64,000 nt of DNA from Marinobacter guineae (GTDB lineage Bacteria > Pseudomonadota > Gammaproteobacteria > Pseudomonadales > Oleiphilaceae). Below the pieces are notes generated by a model, which ran no database searches, was not told the origin of the DNA, and saw only the letters and a list, made by a program, of their open reading frames with translations. A program made the position numbers and the translations under genes. Positions 47,584-58,275 of the stretch are shown in pieces (position 1 is the first letter of the stretch; the number at the start of each line of letters is the position of its first letter). The stretch lies in assembly GCF_002744735.1 (NCBI RefSeq), contig NZ_KZ319340.1, positions 591,030-655,029 of the forward strand, in the 5' to 3' direction.

Positions 47584-47622
47584 AAAAACCGGAGAGCCTG
47601 TGCAGGCTATCCGGTTTTTTTA
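47584..47622. terminator. Bidirectional intrinsic terminator
   Basis: AAACCGGA-GAGCCTG pairs with CAGGCT-ATCCGGTTT, with an A-run before and a T-run after, so it can end both the antiporter transcript and the convergent icd transcript. Confidence 0.9.
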
Positions 47623-47667
47623 TTCTGCAGGCATTCAGGCGAGACACCCGAATGCACTGCTATTGCA

Positions 47668-49911
47668 TCACTTCACGGATGCGCGGGCATCGGCAAGGAT
47701 CTTGTTGAGGGTGTCGCTCGGCTGCATCACCTTGCAAACCTTCTCCGCCGGCGGATGGTAGTAACCACCGATATCGGCCGGATGACCCTGGATCACGCTC
47801 ATTTCCTCAAGGATCTTGTCCTTGTTTTCTTCCAGCTGTTTGGACAGCTTGCTGAAGAACTCCTTCAGCTCCTTGTCCTCGTCCTGGTTCGCCAGCTCTT
47901 CTGCCCAGTAGCGAGCGAGGTGGAAGTGGGAGCCACGGTTGTCCAGCTCACCGGTAACACGGGACGGCGACTGGTTGTTCTCCAGCAGGCGTTCAGTGGC
48001 CTTGTCCAGGGTCTGTCCCAGCAGACGGGCGCGATCGTTCTTCTGCTTCTCGCCCAGTTCATCCAGGGATACCGCGATCGCCAGGAACTCACCCAGTGAA
48101 TCCCAGCGCAGGTGGTTCTCCTGCAGCAGTTGCTGGACGTGCTTGGGCGCGGAACCACCGGCGCCGGTCTCGTACAGGCCACCACCGTTCAGTAGCGGGA
48201 CAATGGACAGCATCTTGGCACTGGTGCCCAGCTCAAGGATCGGAAACAGATCGGTGAGGTAGTCGCGCAGTACGTTACCGGTCACGGAGATGGTATCCAG
48301 GCCGCGGATCAGGCGTTCCATGGTCCAGCGAATGGCCCGAACCGGCGACATGATGTGAATCTCGAGACCCTCGGTGTCGTGCTCTTTCAGGTAGGTCTCG
48401 ACTTTCTTGATCAGCTGGGCATCGTGGGCACGCTCATCATCCAGCCAGAACACGGCCGGCATGCCGGTGGCACGGGCGCGGTTTACGGCCAGCTTGACCC
48501 AGTCACGAATCGGCAGGTCCTTGGTCTGGCAGGCACGCCAGATGTCGCCTTTCTCGACTTTGTGCTCTGTCAGCACAGTGCCGTCCTCGGCCACGACACG
48601 GACAATGCCGTCTTCCTTGATTTCGAAGGTCTTGTCGTGGGAACCGTATTCTTCCGCCTTCTGGGCCATCAGGCCGACGTTCGGCACCGTACCCATGGTG
48701 GTGGGATCGAAAGCACCGTGGGTCTTACAGAAGTTGATCACTTCCTGGTAGATGGTGGCGTAGGTGGACTCAGGCATCACCGCCTTGGTGTCCTTGAGCT
48801 TGTTATCGCGGGCCCACATCTTGCCAGAGTTTCGAATCATCGCCGGCATGGAAGCATCGACGATCACGTCGCTGGGAACGTGCAGGTTGGTGATACCCTT
48901 GACCGAATCCACCATGGCAATTTCCGGACGGTGCTCGTAGCAGGCGTGCAGGTCTTCCTGGATCTGCTCCTGCTTGGACTCGGGCAGCTGTTTGATCTTC
49001 TCGATCACGCTGGAAAGCCCGTTGTTCGGGTTAACACCGATTTCATCGAACAGGTCGCCGTACTTGTCGAACAGGTCCTTGTAGAAAACCCTCACCGCGT
49101 GACCAAACACGATCGGGTGGGAGATTTTCATCATCGTGGCTTTCACGTGCAGTGAGAACATCACGCCAGTTTTTTCGCAGTCAGCGATGGTGTCTTCAAA
49201 GAACTTCACCAGTGCTTTCTTGCTCATGAACATGCCGTCGAGCACTTCGCCTTCGAGCAGCGGCAGTTCAGGCTTCAGGACCGTCTGTTCGCCTTTACTG
49301 TTCTCGAACACGATGCGGGTATTGGTGGCCTTGTCGAGGGTCACGGACTGTTCGCTGGAGTAGAAATCGCCGCCTTGCATGTGCGCCACGTGGGTGCGGG
49401 AAGCCGGGCTCCATTCACCCATGGAATGCGGGTATTTACGGGCAAAGGCTTTTACCGCAGCCGGCGCACGGCGGTCAGAGTTACCTTCACGCAGCACCGG
49501 GTTAACCGCACTGCCAAGCGTTTTAGCGTAGCGGGACTGGATTTCTTTCTCTTCGTCTGTCTCCGGGTTTTCCTTGTACTCCGGAAGCTTGTAGCCCTGC
49601 TCATTCAGCTCTTTGATGGCAGCACGAAGCTGCGGAATGGAGGCAGAGATGTTCGGCAGTTTGATGATGTTGGCTTCGGGGTCTTTGGTGTAGTCGCCCA
49701 GTTCGACCAGGGCATCCGGAACCCGCTGATCTTCTTCGAGGTAATCCGGGAAGTTCGCCAGAATACGCGCCGCAAGAGAGATATCGCTGGTTTCAAATTC
49801 GATACCAGCCGGCTTGGCGTAGGTTTCCAGGATTGGAAGAAGTGACCGTGTCGCGAGGGCTGGTGCCTCGTCGGTCAGGGTGTAGACAATCTTGGCTTTG
49901 GATGATGTCAT
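47668..49911 (-). CDS. icd: Monomeric NADP-dependent isocitrate dehydrogenase
   Basis: 747 residues from the ATG at 49911 ([12 protein letters not shown]), the usual length and N-terminus of monomeric (IDH-II) enzymes; the frame is open 26 codons further upstream but AGGACG precedes the chosen start. It converts isocitrate to 2-oxoglutarate and CO2 in the TCA cycle and is the main NADPH source. Typical stretches are [31 protein letters not shown] and [18 protein letters not shown]. No dimeric icd is near. Confidence 0.96.
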   Translation of the reverse strand: MTSSKAKIVYTLTDEAPALATRSLLPILETYAKPAGIEFETSDISLAARILANFPDYLEEDQRVPDALVELGDYTKDPEANIIKLPNISASIPQLRAAIKELNEQGYKLPEYKENPETDEEKEIQSRYAKTLGSAVNPVLREGNSDRRAPAAVKAFARKYPHSMGEWSPASRTHVAHMQGGDFYSSEQSVTLDKATNTRIVFENSKGEQTVLKPELPLLEGEVLDGMFMSKKALVKFFEDTIADCEKTGVMFSLHVKATMMKISHPIVFGHAVRVFYKDLFDKYGDLFDEIGVNPNNGLSSVIEKIKQLPESKQEQIQEDLHACYEHRPEIAMVDSVKGITNLHVPSDVIVDASMPAMIRNSGKMWARDNKLKDTKAVMPESTYATIYQEVINFCKTHGAFDPTTMGTVPNVGLMAQKAEEYGSHDKTFEIKEDGIVRVVAEDGTVLTEHKVEKGDIWRACQTKDLPIRDWVKLAVNRARATGMPAVFWLDDERAHDAQLIKKVETYLKEHDTEGLEIHIMSPVRAIRWTMERLIRGLDTISVTGNVLRDYLTDLFPILELGTSAKMLSIVPLLNGGGLYETGAGGSAPKHVQQLLQENHLRWDSLGEFLAIAVSLDELGEKQKNDRARLLGQTLDKATERLLENNQSPSRVTGELDNRGSHFHLARYWAEELANQDEDKELKEFFSKLSKQLEENKDKILEEMSVIQGHPADIGGYYHPPAEKVCKVMQPSDTLNKILADARASVK

Positions 49912-50016
49912 TTTCGTCCTCAGGCTAATGGGTGGGTTCAGGACGGTCATGGCGGGGTCAGGCGTCTTTTGAACGTCCGACCTGAGCAATGACTGATTGG
50001 GAACTTTTGATAGGCC

Positions 50017-50061
50017 TACTAAGATACCATTTTTTCGTTAATTTTGGTTACGATCTTAGTA
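50017..50061. promoter_or_regulatory. Inverted repeat upstream of icd
   Basis: TACTAAGAT (50017-50025) and ATCTTAGTA (50053-50061) are exact inverted repeats 27 bp apart in an A/T-rich stretch about 110-150 bp upstream of the icd start. A TATACT element read on the minus strand overlaps the distal arm. Possible operator or promoter symmetry; no regulator known. Confidence 0.35.
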
Positions 50062-50167
50062 TAAGAACGGACTAAAAGTACCGTATCTTCCGTTACAACA
50101 CGATGAAATGGCGGGAATTTACGAAACTTTCTAACATTGCCTAACATTACTCCGGTGGAGTCGCGGA

Positions 50168-50267
50168 GCGGGCAGGGCTGCCAAAAACACGCTCCTTGCG
50201 GCACATCCCTGTGACGCTTGGGCTCCGCCATCCCTGGCTCCGCACAGTTTTTGGCAGCCCTGCCCGC
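50168..50267. repeat. Long nested inverted repeat (MITE- or REP-like)
   Basis: A perfect 21-bp inverted repeat (GCGGGCAGGGCTGCCAAAAAC at 50168-50188 and its complement at 50247-50267, naming only the arm ends) encloses 58 bp that hold two further hairpins: GCGGCACA-TCCC-TGTGACGC (one mismatch) and GCCA-TCCC-TGGC. The G+C-rich block lies in an A/T-rich gap between icd and aacS and has no ORF. The form is that of a mobile non-coding repeat, but only one copy is in the window. Both flanks lack an obvious target duplication. Confidence 0.75.
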
Positions 50268-50365
50268 CCCGCTTTTCTGACTATTCAGGTGAATTCCACG
50301 AAAAAGAGTCAAGGATGTAAGAGCCGGCTTATTGTTAACAAAACTCCGGCCCGAACCAGGTAGTA

Positions 50366-50395
50366 GGTCGGATTAGCCAAAGGCGTAATCCGACC
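50366..50395. repeat. Short palindromic repeat downstream of aacS
   Basis: GGTCGGATTA (50366-50375) and TAATCCGACC (50386-50395) form a 10-bp stem with a 10-nt loop. The TCGGATTA form resembles a palindromic repeat common in proteobacterial intergenic regions. It lies 22 bp after the aacS stop and may serve as transcript end. Confidence 0.6.
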
Positions 50396-50417
50396 CCCAC
50401 CTCCATTTTTCAGGACA

Positions 50418-52406
<1,989 letters not shown>

Positions 52407-52422
52407 CCGTCTCTCCTGTTAC

Positions 52423-53202
52423 TTACTGCATATGCCAGCCGTGGCTGACCACGATGGATTGGCCCGTGAGCGCTGCGGAAGGGAAGGCCGCCAGATGCAC
52501 GGCCATTTCGGACACATCTTCCAGCGTGGTGAATTCGCCGTCCACCGTATTTTTCAGCATCACTTTGCTGATAACTTCTTCCTCGGAAATACCCAGCTCC
52601 TTCGCCTGTTCGGGAATCTGTTTGTCCACCAGCGGCGTGCGGACAAAACCCGGACAGATGATGTTACTGCGTACCCCATGTTCCGCGCCTTCTTTGGCCA
52701 CGGCACGGCAAAGCCCGAGCATGCCGTGTTTGGCGGCAACGTAGGGTGACTTCAGGGGCGAAGCTTCCAGCGAGTGCACTGACCCCATATACAGCATGGT
52801 GCCACCGCCAGTGGCATACATCTGACGGAGCGCGGCCCGGGTAACCAGGAAGGCGCCATCCAGGTGCACGCTGATGACCTTGCGCCAGTCGGCAAATGAG
52901 AGCTTGTGCACCGGGTCTATATGCTGGATGCCGGCGTTAGCCACGGCGATGTCCAGCCCGCCCCATTTCTCCACGATAGCAGCGACGCCGTCATCGACGG
53001 CCTGTTCATCGGTGACATCCATCGCCAGAGCCATGGCAGTTCCACCAGCGGCCTCAATGGCCTGCACGGTATCGCCGGCGCTTTCCAGGGTCAGGTCAGC
53101 AACGGCGACCCTGGCACCTTCCCGGCCATAATGTTCGGCAATGGCCCGGCCAATGCCGCGGCCAGCACCGGTAATAAGGGCAATCCGGTTTTCCAGACGC
53201 AT
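52423..53202 (-). CDS. bdhA: D-3-hydroxybutyrate dehydrogenase
   Basis: 259 residues, SDR fold: [20 protein letters not shown], catalytic Ser in [10 protein letters not shown] and Y-x3-K in YVAAKHG. The NAGIQ-HIDP and SVHSLEAS stretches and the C-terminal GWHMQ are typical of 3-hydroxybutyrate dehydrogenases. It oxidises 3HB to acetoacetate with NAD. Eleven nucleotides separate it from dctM. Confidence 0.93.
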   Translation of the reverse strand: MRLENRIALITGAGRGIGRAIAEHYGREGARVAVADLTLESAGDTVQAIEAAGGTAMALAMDVTDEQAVDDGVAAIVEKWGGLDIAVANAGIQHIDPVHKLSFADWRKVISVHLDGAFLVTRAALRQMYATGGGTMLYMGSVHSLEASPLKSPYVAAKHGMLGLCRAVAKEGAEHGVRSNIICPGFVRTPLVDKQIPEQAKELGISEEEVISKVMLKNTVDGEFTTLEDVSEMAVHLAAFPSAALTGQSIVVSHGWHMQ

Positions 53203-53213
53203 TGTCTATCTCC

Positions 53214-54578
53214 TTAGTCGTAAGCCACGCTCGGCAGCCAGGTCGCGATTTCCGGTACCAGGAACACGATAGCCAGAGCTACAAGCTGAATAATGATGAA
53301 GGGTATGACGCCCTTGTAGATATCCGTCACCTTGATTTCCGGCGGCGCCACGCCCTTGATGTAGAACAGGGCAAAGCCCACCGGCGGCGTCAGGAACGAT
53401 GTCTGCAGACACATGGCAAACAGGATGGTGAACCACACCAGGTCGAAGCCGAGATGCTGAACTACCGGTGCGACCAACGGCAGGATGATCAGGGTGATCT
53501 CGACCCAGTCCAGGAAGAAGCCGAGCAGGAATACCGCGAACAGAATGGTCAGTATCACGCCGTAGGGCCCGAAGGGCAGCCCCAGCAACGCATCTTCGAT
53601 CACCTGATCGCCGCCCAGACCCCGCAGTACCACGGAGAACGCCGTTGCACCCAGGAAAATGGCAAAAATGAACGCCGCGGTGCGTGTCGTTTGCTGCATC
53701 GAGGAGTTAAGAACTTTCAGGTTCAGACGCCCCGCCATCAGGGCCAGCAGCAGGGCGCCAAGGGCACCGACACCGGACGCTTCGGTAGGCGTTGCTATGC
53801 CGGCAAAGATCGAGCCCAGCACGCCCAGAATCAGCGCAGCCGTAGGCACCACGGCCTTGGCCACTTCCCAGACAATACTCCAGGACACTTTCTGGGTACC
53901 CTCAGGCACTGGCGCAATGTGTGGCTGAAACAGGGGGCGGATCATCACGTAGGCAACGTACATCGCGCCCAGAAGCAGACCGGGCAGGAATGCACCCATG
54001 AACAGGTCGCCCACGGACGCCTCCGGAACCGCCAGCCGGTCAGCCATCAGCACCAGCATGATAGACGGAGGGATCAGGATCCCAAGGGTACCTGTGGCGC
54101 AGGCAGTACCCACGGCAAACCCCTTGTCGTACTTGTTTTCCATCATGACTGGCAAGGAGAGCATGCCCAGAAGCACCACGGACGCACCGATGATACCCGT
54201 GGTAGCCGCCAGCAAAACGCCAATGACAACCACCGTGACAGCATAACCTCCGCGAACGGCACCGAAGAGTTTTACCATACTGTTCATCAGTTTTTCAGCG
54301 ACGCCGGACTGATCGAGCATGATGCCCATGAATATGAACATGGGCAGGGCGACGAGGGTCTCGCTGTTGACGATACCCCAAATTCGCTCCGGCACGAGCC
54401 CCATGGAGGAGGGGTAGTCAAACCAGAGGTTAGCTCCAAAATTTTCGACGGCCAGCACGCCGATCACGGTCCAGACAACGGCGGTGCCACCCAGCACCCA
54501 GGCAACCGGATAGCCGGTCATCAGCAGCGCCCCGAAGGTCAGGAACATTCCGATTACAAACAGGGTTTCAAGCTCCAT
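53214..54578 (-). CDS. dctM: TRAP transporter large permease (DctM type)
   Basis: 454 residues, about 12 helices (residues 5-445), with the DctM family GATGIIGASVVLLGMLSLPVMM and TEASGVGALGALLLA regions that form the sodium and substrate sites. It shares one base with dctQ and precedes bdhA, so the imported substrate is likely 3-hydroxybutyrate or a short oligomer. Confidence 0.93.
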   Translation of the reverse strand: MELETLFVIGMFLTFGALLMTGYPVAWVLGGTAVVWTVIGVLAVENFGANLWFDYPSSMGLVPERIWGIVNSETLVALPMFIFMGIMLDQSGVAEKLMNSMVKLFGAVRGGYAVTVVVIGVLLAATTGIIGASVVLLGMLSLPVMMENKYDKGFAVGTACATGTLGILIPPSIMLVLMADRLAVPEASVGDLFMGAFLPGLLLGAMYVAYVMIRPLFQPHIAPVPEGTQKVSWSIVWEVAKAVVPTAALILGVLGSIFAGIATPTEASGVGALGALLLALMAGRLNLKVLNSSMQQTTRTAAFIFAIFLGATAFSVVLRGLGGDQVIEDALLGLPFGPYGVILTILFAVFLLGFFLDWVEITLIILPLVAPVVQHLGFDLVWFTILFAMCLQTSFLTPPVGFALFYIKGVAPPEIKVTDIYKGVIPFIIIQLVALAIVFLVPEIATWLPSVAYD

Positions 54579-55216
54579 CAGGACGCATCCTCTTTCTTGT
54601 TATTGCCGGACTCGACCCGGATTGGCTTGGGAAAGCCGAATAGCAGTGCCGTTACTTTCAGCAAGCGGGACAGCGCCGCCACAATCAGCAGGGAAAAGGA
54701 CACTGCCAGAATGCCCTTGAGCACCCAGCGATACGGAAGCCCCGCCGGCGCCTGACTGGTTTCGCCCTGCTGCCAGGAGTGATAGGCATAGGGGAACATC
54801 TCGTAGACTGCCAGCCCGAGGAACGGCAACAACAGGAAAAGCAGGCCAAACAGTTCAATCCAGGCCTGGCCTCTCAGAGACAGGCGCTCATGGAGCACAT
54901 CCACTCTCACATGATCATCCACCACAAGGGTATAGGACAGCCCCAACAACCAGCCGATGCCGGCCAGATGCCACTGCACCTCTTCCAGCGTCACGGAACC
55001 CTCGTCAAAGACATATCGGCCAACGACGGCCCAGATAATGACGCCCGTCACCACGATCCAAAGCCAGGAGGCGCCTTTGCCAATCAAGGAAATCCCACCG
55101 TCTATCCACTGACTGATGCGGGTGGTTGGCAGCTCCGTGTGTTTATGTATAAATTTATCGGCGTCAGACACCGACGTTTGCTTGTTATGCGGTGAGTCTT
55201 TACCAAGCACCGTCAT
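54578..55216 (-). CDS. dctQ: TRAP transporter small permease (DctQ type)
   Basis: 212 residues, four helices. GAGGAA precedes the ATG at 55216. The N-terminal 35 residues are a soluble extension, longer than usual. Partner of the DctM protein. Confidence 0.9.
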   Translation of the reverse strand: MTVLGKDSPHNKQTSVSDADKFIHKHTELPTTRISQWIDGGISLIGKGASWLWIVVTGVIIWAVVGRYVFDEGSVTLEEVQWHLAGIGWLLGLSYTLVVDDHVRVDVLHERLSLRGQAWIELFGLLFLLLPFLGLAVYEMFPYAYHSWQQGETSQAPAGLPYRWVLKGILAVSFSLLIVAALSRLLKVTALLFGFPKPIRVESGNNKKEDAS

Positions 55217-55254
55217 ATAACAATTCCTCGCTCAAAAAGCCGACTGTGAAACAA

Positions 55255-55313
55255 GGATGGCCCCGAAGGGCCATCCAGAATTGGTCAGAGAACACCGGAA
55301 CTTGCCCCGGTGT
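55255..55313 (-). other. Two stem-loops between dctP and dctQ
   Basis: On the minus strand GGATGGCCC-TTCG-GGGCCATCC (55255-55276) is a 9-bp stem closed by a UUCG tetraloop, and ACACCGG/CCGGTGT (55292-55313) is a 7-bp stem. Hairpins at this place commonly stabilise or end part of the transcript so that the binding protein is made in excess over the permeases. Confidence 0.6.
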
Positions 55314-55333
55314 CTCGGGATCGGCCCCCGACC

Positions 55334-56386
55334 TTACAGATCCGTCGGAACGTAGGCCCGGGTATCCCAAACCTTATAGGTTTTCAGGAACTCGTTCTGG
55401 CTTTCATAAACGCGCTTGAAGTCGGCATCCTTGGAGGCTTCTTCTTTCAGCACTTCCTCGGTGACCGTTTGCAACTGTTTCAGAACGTCACGGGGGATCT
55501 GATCAGCCTGAACGCCCTTTTCCTGGAACTCGGCCAGCACCTTACCATTCTTGTATTCGCCCTCGGCCAGGCCAAGAGTTGTTGCCGCAGTACAGGAGGC
55601 CTCGACCAGCGCTTTCTGTGCGTCAGTGGTTTTGTTCCACTGATCCCTGTTGATCAGCATGTACTGGGCGGTGAACTGCTGGTGCCAGCCCGGGAACAGG
55701 TTGTACTTGACCACCTGGTTGAAACCCAGGATCTGGTCGATGGCGGGCATGGAGAATTCGGTGGCATCGATGGTGCCTTTTTCCAGTGCCTGGTAGAGCT
55801 CACCACCGGGCATCATGGTGACGGAGGCGCCCAGTTTTTCCAGAACCTTGCCACCCAGGCCCGCGAAGCGGATCTTCAGGCCTTTATAGTCTTCCAGTGT
55901 TTTGATTGGCTCGGCATACCAGCCCGCTGTTTCAGGCCCGATAATACCGCACAGCTGGGCGTGCACGTCGAAGCCCTTATTGGCATAGACTTCCTGCAGC
56001 ATCTCATGGCCGCCACCGTAGTAATACCAGGCAGTGTAGGCCCATGGCTTCATGCCGAAGGGAACAGCCGCAAACAGAGGAATCGCAGGAACCTTGCCCT
56101 GGTCGTAACCGATCCAGGTGTAGCCTGCTTCAACCTTGCCATCGGAAACGGACTGCAAGATATCGAATGGCGGGACCAGCTTACCGGGCTCGTATACACG
56201 AACCTGGAGACTTCCGTCCGAAGCAGTGTTGAGGTTATCGGCAACCCACGCCGCAGGTGAACCCAGGCCGGGCAGATTTGTGGCGAAGGCGACCGGCATT
56301 TTCCAGCGCAGGTCATCTGCGACCGCCGATCCCGTGGTCAGGGCAATCGCACCGGCGATACCGGTAAGGGCCTTGAAGAGTTTCAT
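55334..56386 (-). CDS. dctP: TRAP transporter substrate-binding protein (DctP type)
   Basis: 350 residues from the ATG at 56386 (GGAG upstream). Signal peptide to about residue 24 (SAVADDL). The GLKIRFAGLGGKVLEKLGASVTMMPGGELYQALEKGTIDATEF (in part) is the TRAP family signature, with the conserved Arg that binds the carboxylate. First gene of the unit dctP-dctQ-dctM-bdhA-aacS, behind a GG-N10-GC promoter. Related proteins bind mannitol, keto or hydroxy acids; the linked enzymes favour 3-hydroxybutyrate. Confidence 0.93.
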   Translation of the reverse strand: MKLFKALTGIAGAIALTTGSAVADDLRWKMPVAFATNLPGLGSPAAWVADNLNTASDGSLQVRVYEPGKLVPPFDILQSVSDGKVEAGYTWIGYDQGKVPAIPLFAAVPFGMKPWAYTAWYYYGGGHEMLQEVYANKGFDVHAQLCGIIGPETAGWYAEPIKTLEDYKGLKIRFAGLGGKVLEKLGASVTMMPGGELYQALEKGTIDATEFSMPAIDQILGFNQVVKYNLFPGWHQQFTAQYMLINRDQWNKTTDAQKALVEASCTAATTLGLAEGEYKNGKVLAEFQEKGVQADQIPRDVLKQLQTVTEEVLKEEASKDADFKRVYESQNEFLKTYKVWDTRAYVPTDL

Positions 56387-56562
56387 TGGCAAGTCTCCTA
56401 GCATTGTTGTTTTAGTAAGCCGGGCAGTTCAGAACTGACAGGCCTAGTCTGAGTGTAGTCAGACATCGCAGGCAACGAGACGGACAGGGAAGTTTTTTTG
56501 GGTCCAACGGTACACGTCAGTCTTGTTTTCTGCGTTGTTCTGACGTCCTGCAGCTCGGCATT

Positions 56563-56578
56563 TGCAGACAGCATGCCA
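56563..56578 (-). promoter_or_regulatory. Sigma-54 promoter for the dctPQM-bdhA-aacS unit
   Basis: The minus strand reads TGGCATGCTGTCTGCA, matching the consensus TGGCACG-N4-TTGCA at all but two positions and keeping the invariant GG and GC at GG-N10-GC spacing. It lies about 180 nt upstream of dctP, so the leader is long. Enhancer-like repeats lie upstream at 56643-56723. Confidence 0.75.
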
Positions 56579-56642
56579 AAAGACTTTTTTCCTTTATTTT
56601 CATTAGGTTAAAAATCTCTGGGAGATAAGCATGGGCGCACCG

Positions 56643-56723
56643 CGTCCGATATTCCGGACACAGTTAGACATCAGTCGTAGGTAATTGTACGAATTACAGG
56701 ACAGGTGTCCTGAATTCAGAACA
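56643..56723. promoter_or_regulatory. Upstream activator sites for the sigma-54 regulator
   Basis: CGTCCG-ATATTC-CGGACA (56643-56660) and TGTCCT-GAATTC-AGAACA (56706-56723) share the layout of an 18-bp inverted repeat with a 6-bp centre, and the best copy of this form (TGTCCG-N6-CGGACA) lies upstream of the oligomer-hydrolase promoter at 60589. Their centres are about 75-140 bp upstream of the -24 element, the usual range for enhancer-binding proteins. The distal one overlaps the stop codon of the regulator gene. Confidence 0.6.
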
Positions 56724-58161
56724 GTCTGGCGAGTTTCTCATAAAGCACCGACCGGGAGATTCCCAGCAGCTTTGCCGCTCGTGTGCGATTACCACGACTC
56801 GCAACCAGGGCTTCTTCAATGGCCTGGGCCTCAGCCTCGGCAAGGGTCTGGGATAAAGGCCGGACTGGTTGTGCGGTCATTAACAAAGCCGGCCGACTGC
56901 CATTGCGGGGCAATACCTTGAAGATGGCATCCGCATCCAGCAGACCAGTATCCTCGCCCATGGTCAGAGCCCGCTCCAGAACGTTGCGCAATTCTCGTAT
57001 GTTACCAGGCCAGTCGTAACTGCCGAGGGCGGACACCCCCGCATCGGTGATTTCCCCACGCAACTCCAGGCCGTCACAGATATCTTCCAGCAGCGCCTCG
57101 CAAAGCACACCCAGGTCCGCCAGCCGGTCGCGCAGGGGCGGAATCGGAATCTCCAGAACGTTCAAACGGTAATAGAGATCAGACCGGAAATCTCCGTCGG
57201 CAATCATCATTTCCAGGTTTCGGCTGGTGGCTGCGATAACCCGCACATCCACCGGCACCACCTTGTTGGAGCCCAGGGGTTCAATCTCCCCTTCCTGCAA
57301 CGCCCGAAGCAATTTCGCCTGCAGTGGCAGGGGCATATCACCCACTTCGTCGAGGAAAAGAGTGCCACCATTGGCAAGCTGGAACTTGCCTTCACGGGTA
57401 CGGCGGTCCGCGCCGGTATAGGCTCCCGGAGCCACCCCAAAAAATTCCGCTTCCAGCAGATTGTCCGGAATGGCTGCGACATTAACGCCCACAAAAGGCT
57501 TGTCGGCCCGGGCGGACACAGTATGGATCGCCTGGGCCAATACCTCCTTACCGGTGCCCGTTTCGCCGAGCAACAGTACCGGCATCTCCCGCCCGGCGGC
57601 CAGACGGGCCCGCCGTTTGACTTCGAGTGCCGCCGGGCTGGCACCGACAAAATCGCCCAGGCTGTAACGAGTGCCCCGGGCTTTCTTCGCCAGCGCCTTG
57701 CGAGCCGCGGCCAGATCCTGATGAAGCCGCCGGTACTTTGAAACCAGTGGTGTCAGAGGTTGCAGGTCGTCATACAGGACAAAGGCAACCGCGCCAACAA
57801 TCGCTCCCTCGTCGTCGTAGTAGGGCAATCGTGTAACCACCAGCTGTTGCTGGTTGTGCTCCATGATGTCGAGCAGCAGGGGCTTGCCGGTTTCAACCAC
57901 CTCCGGCATGCGGGTCTGAGGAATAACCTGGCGCACCGGCTTGCCAATAACCCGCGACGGATCCCCCAGGCCCAGCAGGTGGGAATAACTGCTGTTGATC
58001 CAGGTAATCCGGGCCTGCCGGTCCACCGCGATGGCACCGGCACTGGCTTCCTCAAACATCGGGAACAGGGCTTCGATCAGGTCCCGGGTCAGGCCACTCT
58101 TGTTCTTATCGCTAAACAGCTCTGTCATGTACCGCGCACCAACGGGTCGAATGTCATTCAT
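56716..58161 (-). CDS. Sigma-54-dependent activator (PAS, AAA+, Fis HTH)
   Basis: 481 residues. PAS (about 33-130, AGAIAVDRQARITWINSSY), AAA+ (about 180-400) with Walker A GETGTGKE (199-206), the sigma-54-contact loop GAYTGA (246-251; the usual Phe is Tyr), and Walker B FLDEVGD, then a Fis-type HTH at the end (NRTRAAKLLGISRSVLYEKLARL). The PAS domain could bind a small acid directly. It lies directly upstream of the dctP unit and downstream of the oligomer hydrolase, both of which have sigma-54 promoters, so it is the likely activator of both. Confidence 0.93.
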   Translation of the reverse strand: MNDIRPVGARYMTELFSDKNKSGLTRDLIEALFPMFEEASAGAIAVDRQARITWINSSYSHLLGLGDPSRVIGKPVRQVIPQTRMPEVVETGKPLLLDIMEHNQQQLVVTRLPYYDDEGAIVGAVAFVLYDDLQPLTPLVSKYRRLHQDLAAARKALAKKARGTRYSLGDFVGASPAALEVKRRARLAAGREMPVLLLGETGTGKEVLAQAIHTVSARADKPFVGVNVAAIPDNLLEAEFFGVAPGAYTGADRRTREGKFQLANGGTLFLDEVGDMPLPLQAKLLRALQEGEIEPLGSNKVVPVDVRVIAATSRNLEMMIADGDFRSDLYYRLNVLEIPIPPLRDRLADLGVLCEALLEDICDGLELRGEITDAGVSALGSYDWPGNIRELRNVLERALTMGEDTGLLDADAIFKVLPRNGSRPALLMTAQPVRPLSQTLAEAEAQAIEEALVASRGNRTRAAKLLGISRSVLYEKLARLF

Positions 58162-58213
58162 GGTCTAAACCCTGGCACCCGGCAGGCCGGGTGCAGTCAC
58201 GGAAGTATATGGG

Positions 58214-58266
58214 GCCCCCGGACCGGGGGCAAACGAAGCCGGCCCGACCATGAGCCGGGCCGGCTT
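58214..58266 (-). terminator. Paired GC-rich hairpins after the oligomer hydrolase gene
   Basis: AAGCCGGCCCG (58236-58246) and CGGGCCGGCTT (58256-58266) form an 11-bp stem just after the stop; a second 7-bp stem (GCCCCCG/CGGGGGC, 58214-58230) follows. The U-run is weak (CGTTTG), so termination may be partial. Confidence 0.5.
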
Positions 58267-58275
58267 GCCATGCTG

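Noticed and set aside
50019..50312. 97-codon minus-strand frame in the icd-aacS gap
   Set aside because: It runs straight through the 21-bp inverted repeat and its loops, has no ribosome site and reads as low-complexity; it is a by-product of the repeat.
53202..54755. 517-codon plus-strand frame opposite dctM and dctQ
   Set aside because: Composition rich in His, Gln and Arg, no family resemblance, and fully antisense to clear TRAP permease genes.
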